From Limanda limanda (taxonomy: Eukaryota > Chordata > Actinopteri > Pleuronectiformes > Pleuronectidae): a DNA stretch of 64,000 bases. Both the position numbers and the translations under genes were made by a program. The number at the start of each line of letters is the position of its first letter. Position 1 is the first letter of the stretch. Of this stretch, positions 1 through 10,200 are shown piece after piece. The stretch spans positions 24,142,527-24,206,526 of the forward strand of contig NC_083646.1 in assembly GCF_963576545.1 (NCBI RefSeq), given 5' to 3'. The notes beneath the pieces are model-generated. The model was not told the origin of the DNA and searched no databases. It saw nothing but the letters and a program-made list of their open reading frames with translations.

Positions 1-1364
1 TAGACAGGTCTTTTAATTGAGGGATGATGTTTGACCTATTTGAGTTTACAAAATAATTACTATGAACGCTTGTTATATATTATTCATTTTTTTGACATGT
101 ACCTGGAAATAAAGTCAACTGATTGATTGATAACAGATTATACAAACTAAAATCCAGAATTTAGGGATCGTTTGGTGATTTTCACAGCAAAACTTAAACA
201 GAAGCCCAACAGCTAAAAATAGATATATAATGAAGCTGTGTCCACAAAACTGGCCTTCCCTCTTTTAATAGACAACTAATGGAGAAAAATGAATGATGAA
301 TCCTAATGAAAAATGGGGAGAAGAAGGAGGGGGGTGTCTGTGTTTCCAACCATCCATGTCATATAATTTTGACTGTGATGAATTAAAGAAAATTATTGCC
401 AAAGTAAACTGTGTATTCATTGTAGGAGGTATCATTTATCACCTCCTGACCTGTCAGACTACTTAATCAATTAATGCCCGAGCATTAATCCATCTTCAGT
501 CTTTCCATAAAGCCAACATTGGATGTCCAATGGAAGAGGTGATTCATCACACATTGACCATGTGAGAAAGAAAAAACACACCGTCTCTGCACAGGCCACA
601 TGCTTAACCAGCTTTGAATTAATACAATGATAAAAATACATTTGGTGATATTTGAAGAATAGAAAACACTGTACATTCAGATTTTTTAAATGATTTGCAC
701 CCCATGCACTAGTTTGAATTTTTGGATTTACTTTCCAAATATTAGATTAGCAGAAACATTTGGACAATATGCAAGGGATCACAGTTTGTGTAGGTTTAGT
801 AGTCAAATAGATTTTTTGAAACTTAAAATAAAAGGACAACTCACTCACTCAGACACTCACATAGGCTACTGTGTATTAATAATACTGCGGGAAAGTGATA
901 TTTTGTGGAACATTCAGATGAATGTATCCTTGTGGAGTGGAAATGCTTCTGATATCATTCTCCTCAGATCGAATGGTAATGGTAATATAAGAAAACACTG
1001 CTCACGCAAGCTTCATCCAAAGTATTGTCCTTTCATCCATCCGTCCATCCATCTTTACTTTAAGCTTTACTTAAGTAAAAATACAGCATTTTAAAAATAC
1101 AAGGAAAAAAGGAAAAACACAGTTGTGAAACACAAATATCTTTCCAATTTCTGGACTATTTCTGTCCTCTTTAGTTTGGTTTAGCCTGTTCACCAAACTA
1201 ATTCCTTGGACACACTGGAAGTGAATGAGAGGTTTTGGTTCCTCACAAAATTTGTGTAGGTGACCTAACCATGTGGAATGTTTGGAGAGAAAAGCACAAT
1301 TCAATGGAGCTGTTAACCACACAAAATGAAATACTGTATTTGAATAGATTGTTATATTATAAAA
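1..1364. other. Upstream non-coding DNA, AT-rich
   Basis: No credible gene is seen; the open frames here are short and lack family features. Around 100-135 an AATAAA-containing stretch is followed by a short TGAT tandem (GATTGATTGAT), which resembles the 3' tail of a fish LINE, but too little is present to classify it. Two small hairpins lie side by side at about 424-447 (7-bp arms) and 470-489 (8-bp arms, 4-nt loop). A short TCCA/TCCG tandem sits near 1036-1052. Confidence 0.5.
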
Positions 1365-1584
1365 TATGAAATTTTCATTATAAAGATAACAAGTAATTTA
1401 CAATAGTGATTTATTATAAATATGTATTGCAATATTACTGCAGTAACTAACTTTAATATTTCCCTCTAAAATGTTGAGGAGTGGAAGTATAAAGTATGAA
1501 ATGTAAATACTAATGTAAAGTACAAGGGCCACCAAAAATGTATTCAGTACTTTAGTAAATATACTAAGTGACTTTCCACCACTG
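1365..1584 (-). mobile_element. hAT-like non-autonomous DNA transposon fragment
   Basis: The right-hand end reads ...ACTTTCCACCACTG at 1571-1584, and the preceding sequence is full of AGTACTTTAGTAAAT and AGTATAAAGTA-type words. Read on the minus strand this begins CAGTGGTGGAAAGT, which I recall as the terminus of a very abundant fish DNA-transposon/MITE family with repeated AAGTAC motifs. The left boundary is approximate and no target-site duplication was identified. There is no transposase coding capacity. Family placement is from memory; the repetitive word structure and terminus are visible directly. Confidence 0.6.
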
Positions 1585-1800
1585 GTTTAACATGTATGCA
1601 CCAGGGTATGCACACTGGATCACAGGACTGGTCACACACAGAGTTGTAACGGCTTGGTTTCCTATACAAAACGACAGTGAACGCATCACGTCCTGATGAG
1701 CGGTATTAAAAGAGTTAAAATGTTGAACAGCAGCAAACTAATCTTTCAGTGTTGATCATCGGTGCTCACAGATTCTCCTACGAGTCTCGAACTGTCCCGT

Positions 1801-1975
1801 CAGTCAACGTATTGTCGTTGCTTTACATGTGGTTAAACCGTATTTCCCACGGACACGGAACGCGGCATCTGACAGGAAGGCCGCCCTCTCGCGTGACGCA
1901 TGGCTGGCGCTACGGTACGCCATTTGTGTCTCGCAGGAAAACGCGCGGACGGAGCGAACGGTCGCTCAACCAGAG
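1801..1975 (+). other. Candidate non-coding exon 1 (5' UTR)
   Basis: The 3' boundary is inferred from the donor CAGAG|GTGAGT at 1975/1976. The 5' end is not determinable by eye and the listed start is nominal. It contains ATG triplets without strong coding potential. A second possible donor is CCCG|GTGAGA at 2030/2031. A further optional leader exon could end at 3486, where CATGCTG|GTAAGT is a very strong donor preceded by TTGTACAG at 3360. Transcript data would decide between these. Confidence 0.35.
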
Positions 1976-3638
1976 GTGAGTGGGCTCCGGATATGTCGCC
2001 ATCAGCTGCTCATCCCCCGGGCTGCTCCCGGTGAGAGCACAGGCGACTCGCCGCGGGGTTTTCCGTCGCTGTCTCGGTGATACACACCGCGGTGCTAGAG
2101 GTCGACGTTAGCCTCCTTTTTGGGCCTCTGTGCCGCCGTCGTTTCCCAAGCTGAGCGGAGATTTGGACCCGCCTCATCTCCGCTGTGATTGGCTGTCACA
2201 GCTCATCTGGCATTCTGATTGGTCGCGCTGTGTGTACATCGAAACGCGTTCGGGGGAACATGTTGCTAGTTAGCATGCTAGCCGCGGTTATCAACAGCAG
2301 TGAAACTAAACGATGCACCGGCTCTATTGTGATTTAGGGCGACAGACCACAGCTCCAGTCGCTTTTTACACTGCAACGCGGGTGTTCTGCATCTTCACCT
2401 CATTCCCCTGCGTGTAATGTACAACTTGTGCGGCTCGGTTAACACGACTTTTAAGCTAAAGTCGTTGTTCAGGAGCAGTTACAGCCCTGGAAGGGGAACC
2501 ACCGAGTCAGACACACGTTATAATAGTGTGTTTAAGTTCCTCCTGGGGACAGAGCTGCACCGGAGACGGATCCGCTGCTGGTGTTGATCTCTGAACGTTC
2601 ATCTCTGAATGGGACACTGGGCTTCACATAGTCGTCTTTCTCTGCTCCGTGGAATCCTCCTGTACAAACATGAAAACAAGCGTTAGACAGAGGCTGAGAT
2701 CTGTTGTCAATAACCCGGAAACCACTCTTCAAAGAGACGTCCACGCCATGTAACGTGAAGGAGCACGTACACGAAAAGTGCAACTTGCTACCGTTGGTCC
2801 TTCTCCTGTAGCCGCGCTTTTTCAAAACATACAGTGGGTGGCGCTAGTGAGCACTCTCATTCATAAAGTGCTCATTGGTTGACCTCAGCAGAACCTGTCT
2901 GAATAAAAGATCGCTGTTATTGACACCTCATCTATTTTCATTTCGTCCATTCAGACAATGGTGAGAAACTGGTCTTTGAGAGAACTTAAGATGAAGAGAG
3001 GCAAATTGACAAAGCCAAAGAAAATGAAGTAAACACCTTCACTACTTTGACAACACATACATCACGTTTAGGGGTGAAAACAAATGTGCAGACTACTTGA
3101 GCAGAAGCACCTTAAGGAACACATTCATCAGTTTGACTACAATATGTGGCAAACAAACTCAAACACTACAACTCAAAGAGGAAACATGTGTGAAGTGGCA
3201 GTGTATTGATCGATCTCTGCAATTGTGAAATCACACAGCATCTTTTCCACTTTAAAAACACATTTTAAAATATTTAATGAATTATAATTATGGTTATGCA
3301 CATTTCAGTTTTAAGTTGTACTTCAGTGATATAATTCCTGCGATGACTGGAGTTGTACAGAATCATGTTTGCACATATTTCAAACTGCATCTGAAACAAG
3401 CAATGAGATAAGAGTACTCCATTTGATAACAGTGAGCTTAGCGGACGTTTTGCTCGTTCAAGCAGCAGCCAGCAGCTCTCATGCTGGTAAGTTTGTATCT
3501 GGAACCACTAGATGGCGACATTTACACGTGTTTGATCAGCTTTGCGGAAGGATTAATCACATGAGAAGCCTATTGTTAACTGCAGCATTTGTTCTAATGT
3601 TTGATTTGTATCACATAAATGTTTTTTTTCTTTTGCAG
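1976..3638 (+). other. Intron 1
   Basis: It would run from donor 1976 to an acceptor with a strong pyrimidine tract (GTTTTTTTTCTTTTGCAG) ending at 3638. The first 400 bp belong to the CpG-rich promoter block and the rest is AT-rich. A minus-strand open frame at 2532-2825 was considered and rejected. No repeats of note. Confidence 0.45.
2187..2222 (-). promoter_or_regulatory. Twin inverted CCAAT boxes
   Basis: GATTGG occurs at 2187-2192 and again at 2217-2222, exactly 30 bp apart start to start, inside the CpG-rich block. Each is the reverse complement of CCAATC, the NF-Y core, and NF-Y sites spaced by about three helical turns are a known promoter arrangement. They lie downstream of the proposed exon-1 donor, so they would serve either a downstream start site or divergent minus-strand transcription. 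Confidence 0.45.
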
Positions 3639-3657
3639 GTAGTTTGACCCGGCTTTG

Positions 3658-3689
3658 ATGACAGCAGTCCACTACACTGTTTAATGTAA
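3658..3689 (+). promoter_or_regulatory. Two overlapping uORFs, the second a start-stop element
   Basis: In the leader of the first coding exon an ATG at 3658 opens an eight-codon uORF that ends with TAA at 3682-3684. The last base of that stop is the first base of another ATG (TAATG), which is followed directly by TAA (3684-3689), giving an ATGTAA start-stop uORF. The main ATG follows 93 nt later. Such elements are known to reduce downstream initiation. A second possible acceptor, TAATTATTGCAG at 3698, would remove both. Confidence 0.5.
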
Positions 3690-3781
3690 TTATTGCAGGA
3701 AAATATATAGATACAAGTTTGGCATTTGGGAAGGAGTCTGAAAGTGACACCAGGAGCAAGGTGCAGACAGGCGCTTTGAAA

Positions 3782-4256
3782 ATGGAGGAAAGTAAAAGAC
3801 ACTCACCCAATAGAAAGGCTGACTCTGTGTCTAAGGATGGGGATAACCTGTGCACAGCCTGTGGCTTCTCAGCCAAATGTCCACGGTCGCTGAAGATTCA
3901 CTGTGCACGGAGGCATGGAAATAACTCCAAGAACAGTGACAACACTGAAGAGTCAACTGCAAAAAGTGATGAAAATATCAGTGATGTCAGTCTAGATGAA
4001 AAACAACTGGATGCCGACATGGAGACCGAGAGTGGAGTTGAGGAGTCTGACCTTCCTAATGGAAAGAGTTTAACTAAGAAGCAGCGGGCAGTAGATAAAC
4101 AGCAAGCCGACCAAGGGGAGCTGATCCCTACCCAAGAGAGAAGAGTAAGCAAGCGAACCCCTAAACCTAAGATGATTTACTCCTGCAACTACTGTGGGCA
4201 AGAATTTAGGGACAAAACTCCACTAGATGTTCACATCCAGAGATCCCACAACAAAG
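3782..4256 (+). CDS. Multi-C2H2 zinc-finger protein, first coding exon (probable znf407)
   Basis: This exon begins at 3639 after a strong acceptor; translation is set at the ATG at 3782. That ATG has A at -3 and G at +4 (strong Kozak context), an in-frame stop lies upstream at 3656-3658, and no in-frame ATG intervenes. It encodes residues 1-158. Finger 1 uses Cys24, Cys27, His40, His45; finger 2 uses Cys135, Cys138, His151, His156. Between them lies an acidic, Ser/Asp-rich linker followed by a Lys/Arg-rich patch (about 96-130), a plausible nuclear localisation region. The exon ends AAAG|GTACAC in phase 1; a second donor, ACAT|GTAAGT at 4271/4272, is also in phase 1 and would add five residues. 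Multi-C2H2 proteins of this kind are nuclear DNA-binding regulators. In mammals ZNF407 is reported as a transcriptional regulator affecting GLUT4 expression. Orthology is from memory of the downstream finger sequences, not from a search. Confidence 0.85.
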
Positions 4257-4422
4257 GTACACCATACACATGTAAGTATTTGAGATCTGAAGTCATTTTT
4301 GTCAGGATATATTGGTAATGTCTTAATTGTTGCCACATTTGGTTTTGTTGTGTCTTAACTTATTCAACTGTTTAAGTGGATGGTTGAAAAGACTGAAAGT
4401 GTTTCTATGAAATGTCTTTCAG
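4257..4422 (+). other. Intron 2, short, with two possible donors
   Basis: It is 166 bp with donor GTACAC at 4257, or 151 bp with donor GTAAGT at 4272; the acceptor is ATGTCTTTCAG ending at 4422. Both donors leave one base of a codon, so both splice in frame to the next exon. Retention would run into a stop at 4316-4318 and truncate the protein after finger 2. Confidence 0.75.
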
Positions 4423-6570
4423 TTGATGCTGATGAGAACATGGATGATGAAGAGGAAGCTGAGGTTTCTGGCGACCCTGTGAAGGCCACCGAGATACGAG
4501 TGGCGACCAAACATGCGCACAGCAGGTTCCTGCTGAAGTGTGAACACTGTGAATTCAGGCTCAGTACCCCTGCGCTGCTGGAGAACCACACTCGGCTCAA
4601 ACACCTGGACCAGGAGTGGTACCGCTGCAAATTGTGCAACTATTTTTCGGCCACACCAGAGTGGATGGAAGCTCACCTGTCCTCCGATAACCACATGCAG
4701 CTGCAGGCTGTGAAGCAAAGCGCTGAATCTTCCTCATTTCATGTCTACGTTGAATGTGTAAAGAGGGAACTAGTGGGAGATGGTGCAAATATAGATGATA
4801 TTGCTCAGCCTGGTGGAGTGGTGACAGAAGGAGACCAGGAAACTGAAAAGGCAGTGGAGGCAGCCAAAGCTGAGTTGGAGGACGATTTAGAGCTTGAACC
4901 CCCCAGAAAAAAAAGGGGAAGACCAAAGCAAGGGTCCACAACCACCTGTGTTTACTGTGGCCTGGTAGTGTCCAACGCTACCAACCTCAGTGTTCATGTT
5001 CGCCGGAAACACAGCAAAGAGTACGGATACAGCTGCACTCTGTGCAACTACAACTGCGTGACCAAAGGAGACATGGACCGTCACTGTATCACCAAGAAAC
5101 ATGTTAGACGTGCACAAGATTGTACAAAAAAGAACCCCGTCCACAATCCCACAAGCGCGTCACAGCAGGAATCCACAAGTTCTCAAGCCCAGCAACCTAA
5201 CGCACCCTCATCCACCACAGACAAAGAGCAGGAATCGAACAACACAGAGAACAGCGCACAAGAGCCAACACAGTCAGACACAAGCCAGAGAAAAAGTAAA
5301 TATGACTCTATCAACGCTTGCAGCGACTGCGATTTTGTTGCCCATTCCCTCCCTTCGCTCCATCTCCATGTCAAGCGAAAGCACACCAAAGATTTTGAGT
5401 ATGCCTGCTTAGCTTGTAGCTACTATGCAGTAACAAGCAGGGAAATGTCTCGCCATGCAAACACAGAGAAGCACAAACTGAAAAGCCAGAGATACCTGGA
5501 GCCAAAGGACGTCAGTGAGCTTTCTGGGGTGAACCCTGAAGAGTCTGAATCCTGCTCAAATGACAGTCAAGCCACAGAAAGTCAGGACACAGCTGTGACC
5601 TCCATCGCCACAGAATCGGTCGATGCTGTGGCTACTGTCGCTGGCAGTGATGATGAGAAGCAGACAGAGAATATTGCATCCTCCACTGATGTTGAATCCG
5701 ATCCAGACAACAAGGCTGTTACAGAACCGAGTGAAGCCCAGCAGGCCCCTGACAACCTGCAACCTGCAGCTGAGGAGTCTCCACAGCAGGAGAGCCAGGA
5801 GGAAGGGGATAGAGAGACAGACAGTGAACAAGTGAATGCTGATGTGATGAGTGTGGATGAAAAAAGTGAGGGCTCACATTCAGACACGCAGATGACCAAA
5901 GTCCTTTTCCTTGAAGCATGTATTGTGTCTATGAAGGCCCTTGCTGAGCAGGAGCAGGTGCTGGAGGAAGATCTGGCTCTGGAAGGTGAAGCCGCTGTGA
6001 TCTGTCTGACTGGAGGTTCCCCTGTGATCTCTGACCACGCGACCCCCAGTTATGCATATGTTAAGACACTCAAACCCAAGGAAATGAAGGTCAGGGAGAA
6101 AGTCAAAGCTAGTGGCGCTCGCATACGCTGCGAGGACTGTGGCTTTATGGCTGAGGGCATGAGCGGCCTCAACGTCCACATCTCCATGAAGCATCCGTCC
6201 AAGGAGAGGCACTTCCACTGCCTGGTGTGTGGCAAGTCCTTCTACACCGAGAGCAACCTGCACCAGCACCTGACCAGCGCCTCCCACCTCCGCAACGAGC
6301 AGAACTGCGTCGAGGAGCGGCCTGAGGGGGGAGCGAGCTTCAAGTGCGTGAAATGCACCGACCGCTTCGAGTCGGAGCAGGATCTGTTTGTTCACATCAA
6401 GGAGAAACACGAGGAGCTCCTGCGAGAGGTCAACAAGTACGTGGTGGAGGACACGGAGCAGATCAACAGAGAGCGCGAGGAGAACAAGGGCTGCGTGTGT
6501 AAATACTGTGGCAAGGTGTGCAAGAGCAGCAACTCCATGGCCTTCCTGGCCCACATCCGCACCCATACTG
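4423..6570 (+). CDS. Multi-C2H2 zinc-finger protein, main coding exon (probable znf407)
   Basis: This 2,148-bp exon encodes about residues 159-875 with ten C2H2 fingers (numbering assumes donor 4256). Fingers 3/4 are at 198-219 and 227-249, 5/6 at 334-355 and 363-385, 7/8 at 458-479 and 487-509, and 9/10 at 728-749 and 758-780. Finger 11 is at 800-821 and finger 12 at 851-873. The first four pairs share one plan: an H-x4-H finger followed by an H-x5-H finger. An AT-hook (RKKRGRPKQ, residues 320-328) precedes finger 5 and suggests AT-rich minor-groove contact. Long acidic, Gln/Ser/Glu-rich linkers (about 395-455 and 515-650) are probably disordered. Finger 12 has 14 rather than 12 residues between Cys and His. 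The exon ends at HTG with donor ACTG|GTATGT in phase 1, and the TG-SKP linker is completed by the next exon. The stretch from finger 9 onward (HFHCLVCGKSFYTES, NREREENKG) is what I recall as ZNF407-specific. Confidence 0.9.
4905..4931 (+). other. AT-hook coding segment with an A8G4 run
   Basis: These codons specify the AT-hook RKKRGRPKQ within the main exon. The underlying DNA has eight consecutive A at 4907-4914 followed directly by four G, a homopolymer run prone to replication or sequencing slippage. The frame is intact here, because the finger-bearing frame continues on both sides. Confidence 0.7.
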
Positions 6571-7039
6571 GTATGTATCCTGCTTCTATCTACACTTCTC
6601 TCCTACTCTCTGGGTCTCACGCACACACACCATTCAAGAGCTGGTCAAACCACATACAATATTATATAAAGAAGATGAATTACATTTAATAAGCGCCCAA
6701 TACATGTAAATAATGAGTTTGGTAAAACACTATATGACTTGCAAATATTGAAACTAGTAACTGAAGTCGCTTTCAGAGACAAACTGCAAAACATGCAAAA
6801 ATCTGTGAGGGGTGTGAGGGCAACCATAACCCTAAATGAAATACTCCTTCAAAAGTCAGACGGAATATTCTTTAGAATTTAGTTCATTGCTATTTGACAG
6901 GGTGTACTTGCATGATTATTCTATAATATTATCATTATACGTATATCAGTGGTTTAAAACGGTTTCACAATTATGCCAAAAATATAATTTAGCACAATAA
7001 GAATCTGCGACAAAATATTAATACGAAATTTATTAAAGG

Positions 7040-7222
7040 TTTCCTCGTTCAGTTTTCAGCTTTAATTCTTTGAGTAATTATTTCGTTGCCAGGGAAAATT
7101 GGAATTGTGTAATGAGATGTCCTGAACTGGAATCGATATTGAATCGAATTGGAAATCGAATGGAGACCTTGTGAATCGGAATCAAATGTATTTGTGAAAT
7201 CACTGGCGATATCCAGCCCTAG
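7040..7222 (-). mobile_element. Probable hAT-like DNA transposon relic
   Basis: The segment has repeated GAATCGAATTGGAAATCGAAT words and closes with GGCGATATCCAGCCCTAG at 7205-7222. On the minus strand it starts CTAGGGCTGGATATCGCC, which resembles the GGGCTGGGTATCG-type termini I recall from fish hAT-family repeats. No coding capacity, and the boundaries are approximate. The microsatellite (AT)14 follows directly. A further short segment at 7310-7365 contains a 7-bp GGTGCAC/GTGCACC inverted repeat and may be another relic. Confidence 0.45.
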
Positions 7223-7233
7223 TTGAGAAATGA

Positions 7234-7236
<3 letters not shown>

Positions 7237-7264
<28 letters not shown>
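7237..7264. repeat. (AT)14 microsatellite
   Basis: Fourteen uninterrupted AT units lie directly next to the probable transposon relic, a common place for AT microsatellites to start. Confidence 0.95.
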
Positions 7265-10200
7265 GGGAACTGTAAAAAAAAAAAGTATAATAGGTGTAAT
7301 ATCCCGGTGCCAAAAGGCGCAATGAAACATTTTGGGTGCACCTAAATTATGTGCACCAGTGCGACCTATTATTAATAAATATGGTCTAGAAATAATAATC
7401 TGTTCTAGAAAATATACAAATAATCTACCTACATGCTCAACAGTGGCTGCATACATTATTTAACCATCCTTTAACCATTACTGATGAGGTTTGTGGTTTG
7501 TATGAAACAAAATGCCTGGTGAGCACTTTAACACATCATGTTTTTACTAAAAACGAATAAGAAAACTGTAATCTCTTTGTGTAACTGCTCGGCTGTACAG
7601 CCTCTGTTTTGAGGTACAACAGTAGAGAGTGGGGAGATACAGCCTCCTCCTAGGCAGCTCAGGCTAATGTTCAGGCCACTATCTGCTGCAGCCAGGTATT
7701 AGCTGTTTCAGTAGAGATGAAGGTAAAGACTGATTGAGCTTCAGACCAGCAGGAGAGACGCTAATGGACCCCAGATTGGGATTCCCTGAGCAACGCTTGG
7801 TCAGAGACATGTGCGACTCATAATTGATGTGTCCATTACCAAGACTCAGTTGTAATTATAGTCAATAAGTCTCTGTAAATGTGTTAAAGCTTAGGCTAAA
7901 AGCATTGGAGGTCCAAAGAGAGGTGGGCTAATAATTTAAAATAATCAATGCAGACGTATTCAAAGCCTTTAATTTCCCTGGTGTCTGTACGTCCATGTTT
8001 ATGTATATGTGTGGGAGCGCTTGCATGCCCAGCAAATGTCAACCTTCATGGATAGCTGATTATCCTCAATCCATTAAAATGTATCTTGTCATTTATAATG
8101 CAAAGCAGGGCTGCGTTGTTGGGGTCTTGGGCTGCCAAATGTCCGGCAGGTTAAGAACATAGGGCGCTCCATTAGTTTTTCCTGACCATGTGTATTAATT
8201 GCTTTTAAAATCAACTTAATGCAGGAACAAGATGTGAGGGCGCCATCAATAAATGCCCTTCTCTGCCTTCAGTGGTTCATCCCCCTTTCAGCCCAAACTT
8301 TAATGGGACTTTAATTGGAGTCTATGCTCTGGGCTGACCACATGTGTACACATGTTTGTGTTTGTGTGTGTTTGTGTGTGTGTGTGTTTGTGTGTGGTGA
8401 ATGGGAGATAATATAGCAGTGTTTCCACTTTTGCACTCAGTGAATGGTTTGTGCAGGCATTGTTTGTTTTATTCCCTGACCGATAAGGATTTCTTTGGAG
8501 CTGATGCCCATACTGGGTTAGGGAATACAAAATTCCAACATCGGTTTATATTTTAAAAGACTCAAACCTTCACGCCAGACAGAATGCAGGAGTCTTCAAC
8601 ATCATCTGCTTAACAGTGATGGTACATTGTGGAATACAATACCGTCCATGTTTAGAGCATGGCGATGCCCCCTATTTCCAATGAGGCACTGCTAAGACTC
8701 ATTAGCTGTTTTATGTTCCAAATTACAAATGCTACTTTTTGTTAGTGTTTGTATTTGCATGTTGGTTCAGAAGAACATTACGTGGTTTATGTTGGTAGTT
8801 GTCATCTTTGTGCTGGTTTATAATTAAAACAGTTAGTGTGGTGGTGGTTACATGTCTTCACTTCAGCTGGATTTGCTACAGTCTCTATTACTACATAATG
8901 CCAATACATAAGATTCTAAGAGACTAATATCCACCAGTGACATTGGCAAATCGAAAAGCTGGTTGTGCTGTAGTAGATTTGTGATGTAGCTCTTGTCAGA
9001 AATCACGGAGGATATTGCCTAACTTAATACTGCTCAAGTACTTCAAACAGCGATCTGATTTCTCTCCATTATGTCATCATATGCCCATAAATGGTAATAG
9101 GTTTTAACCATGCTGCTGTAAAATATTCTGATCATAACCGATGCATTTGCTGGAGCAGAGGACTAACTTAAGAAACCTAAACATTTTTGTCCTTTTTTAC
9201 GACTTGTATGGCAGTCACCTTGTGAGCCAAAGTCAGATTGCTTACTGCTCAAATCTGACTGCATAAAGCTGTAAGAATTGGAGGTAAAATCCTGATGATT
9301 AATGTTGAGCCCCCACTTTCTTCTTATTAGCAGTAAGTCTGCATGTATTCATGATTTTATCCCGTGTCATAATTCTTGAGTTTTGAGGTCACTGTCTTAG
9401 TGTTACTTAAGAAAATGAAAGCTGTGACACTGAGGTCCCAACAGATGGCTTCAAGTCAAGGGCGCGCTCTCAGGTTTAAGATGAACGAATGAATGAAGAG
9501 TTTGTTTTTTCCCCATGTTTGCTTATTTTATTCTATTGAGTTATGTTCTTGTTTATAAGATTACATCTCCACTTTCATTTACGCCGCTCTTATTTGTGGA
9601 AAGCACCTATTTCTCTTCATTTTGACAACATGTGCCAGTTGTTATTATTGCTAAGTTCCCTCATTACAGTGAATTATTCACCTTTTATGTGGTGGTCGTT
9701 TATTCTGGGGAGTTTGTTTGTGGGGCTGTGGAGCCGCACGGTGGGGGTCTGCCAGTTTCTAGGCTGGGAGCACATCCAGATCCTTTTAATTAAGACCTAG
9801 TTTTTATTCACTTGATTAATCAGTGAAATCAGGAGACGGTGGTGGGAGGCTGCACACAGATTTGTCAATTTGTCCCTTAAAGGAAACACGTATGCTTGCA
9901 TTTTGCCAATGAGGGTACAGCTGGAATTTGCATTTTGAGGTAAATTGGTCACTTTTTCACTGGAGTGAGCTGTCTGACCTCAGACTGAGCCCTAAAATAA
10001 TGGATACACATGCCACACATGCACATTCGCACACAGGATGTGATGTGTCTCTGGAAAAAAAACAAAAAAGTCAAATGGCAAGTGTTCCAGTTGTGTGTCA
10101 GCTTAGTCAAAAATTCCACATTATAAATATATCATAACACAATTTGACCAACACGTCTTTTTGATAATAAAAGTCCTAAGATCCTTTATATCTTTGAATT

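Larger units (their letters stand above)
1780..2420 (+). promoter_or_regulatory. CpG-island-like promoter region of the zinc-finger gene
   Basis: CpG dinucleotides are dense here, for example around 1855-1960 and 2040-2160, while the flanks are strongly AT-rich and CpG-poor. The block lies about 1.4 kb upstream of the first coding exon and ends before intron 1 becomes AT-rich. It contains a good splice donor at 1976 (CAGAG|GTGAGT), as expected when a CpG-island promoter drives a non-coding first exon. No clear TATA box sits at a convincing distance, so initiation is probably dispersed. CpG density falls gradually to about 2830. Confidence 0.6.

Noticed and set aside
690..1094. 134-codon + strand frame upstream of the gene
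   Set aside because: Contains simple-repeat sequence and no domain-like pattern; the composition is AT-rich intergenic.
2532..2825. 97-codon minus-strand frame in the CpG-rich zone, with a TTGTACAG acceptor-like word inside
   Set aside because: Part of it looks codon-like, but there is no recognisable family, no start or splice context, and high GC favours open frames by chance.
6571..6689. Read-through extension of the main exon giving a short alternative C terminus
   Set aside because: The donor is strong, the next exon completes the TG-SKP linker in phase, and no polyadenylation signal follows.
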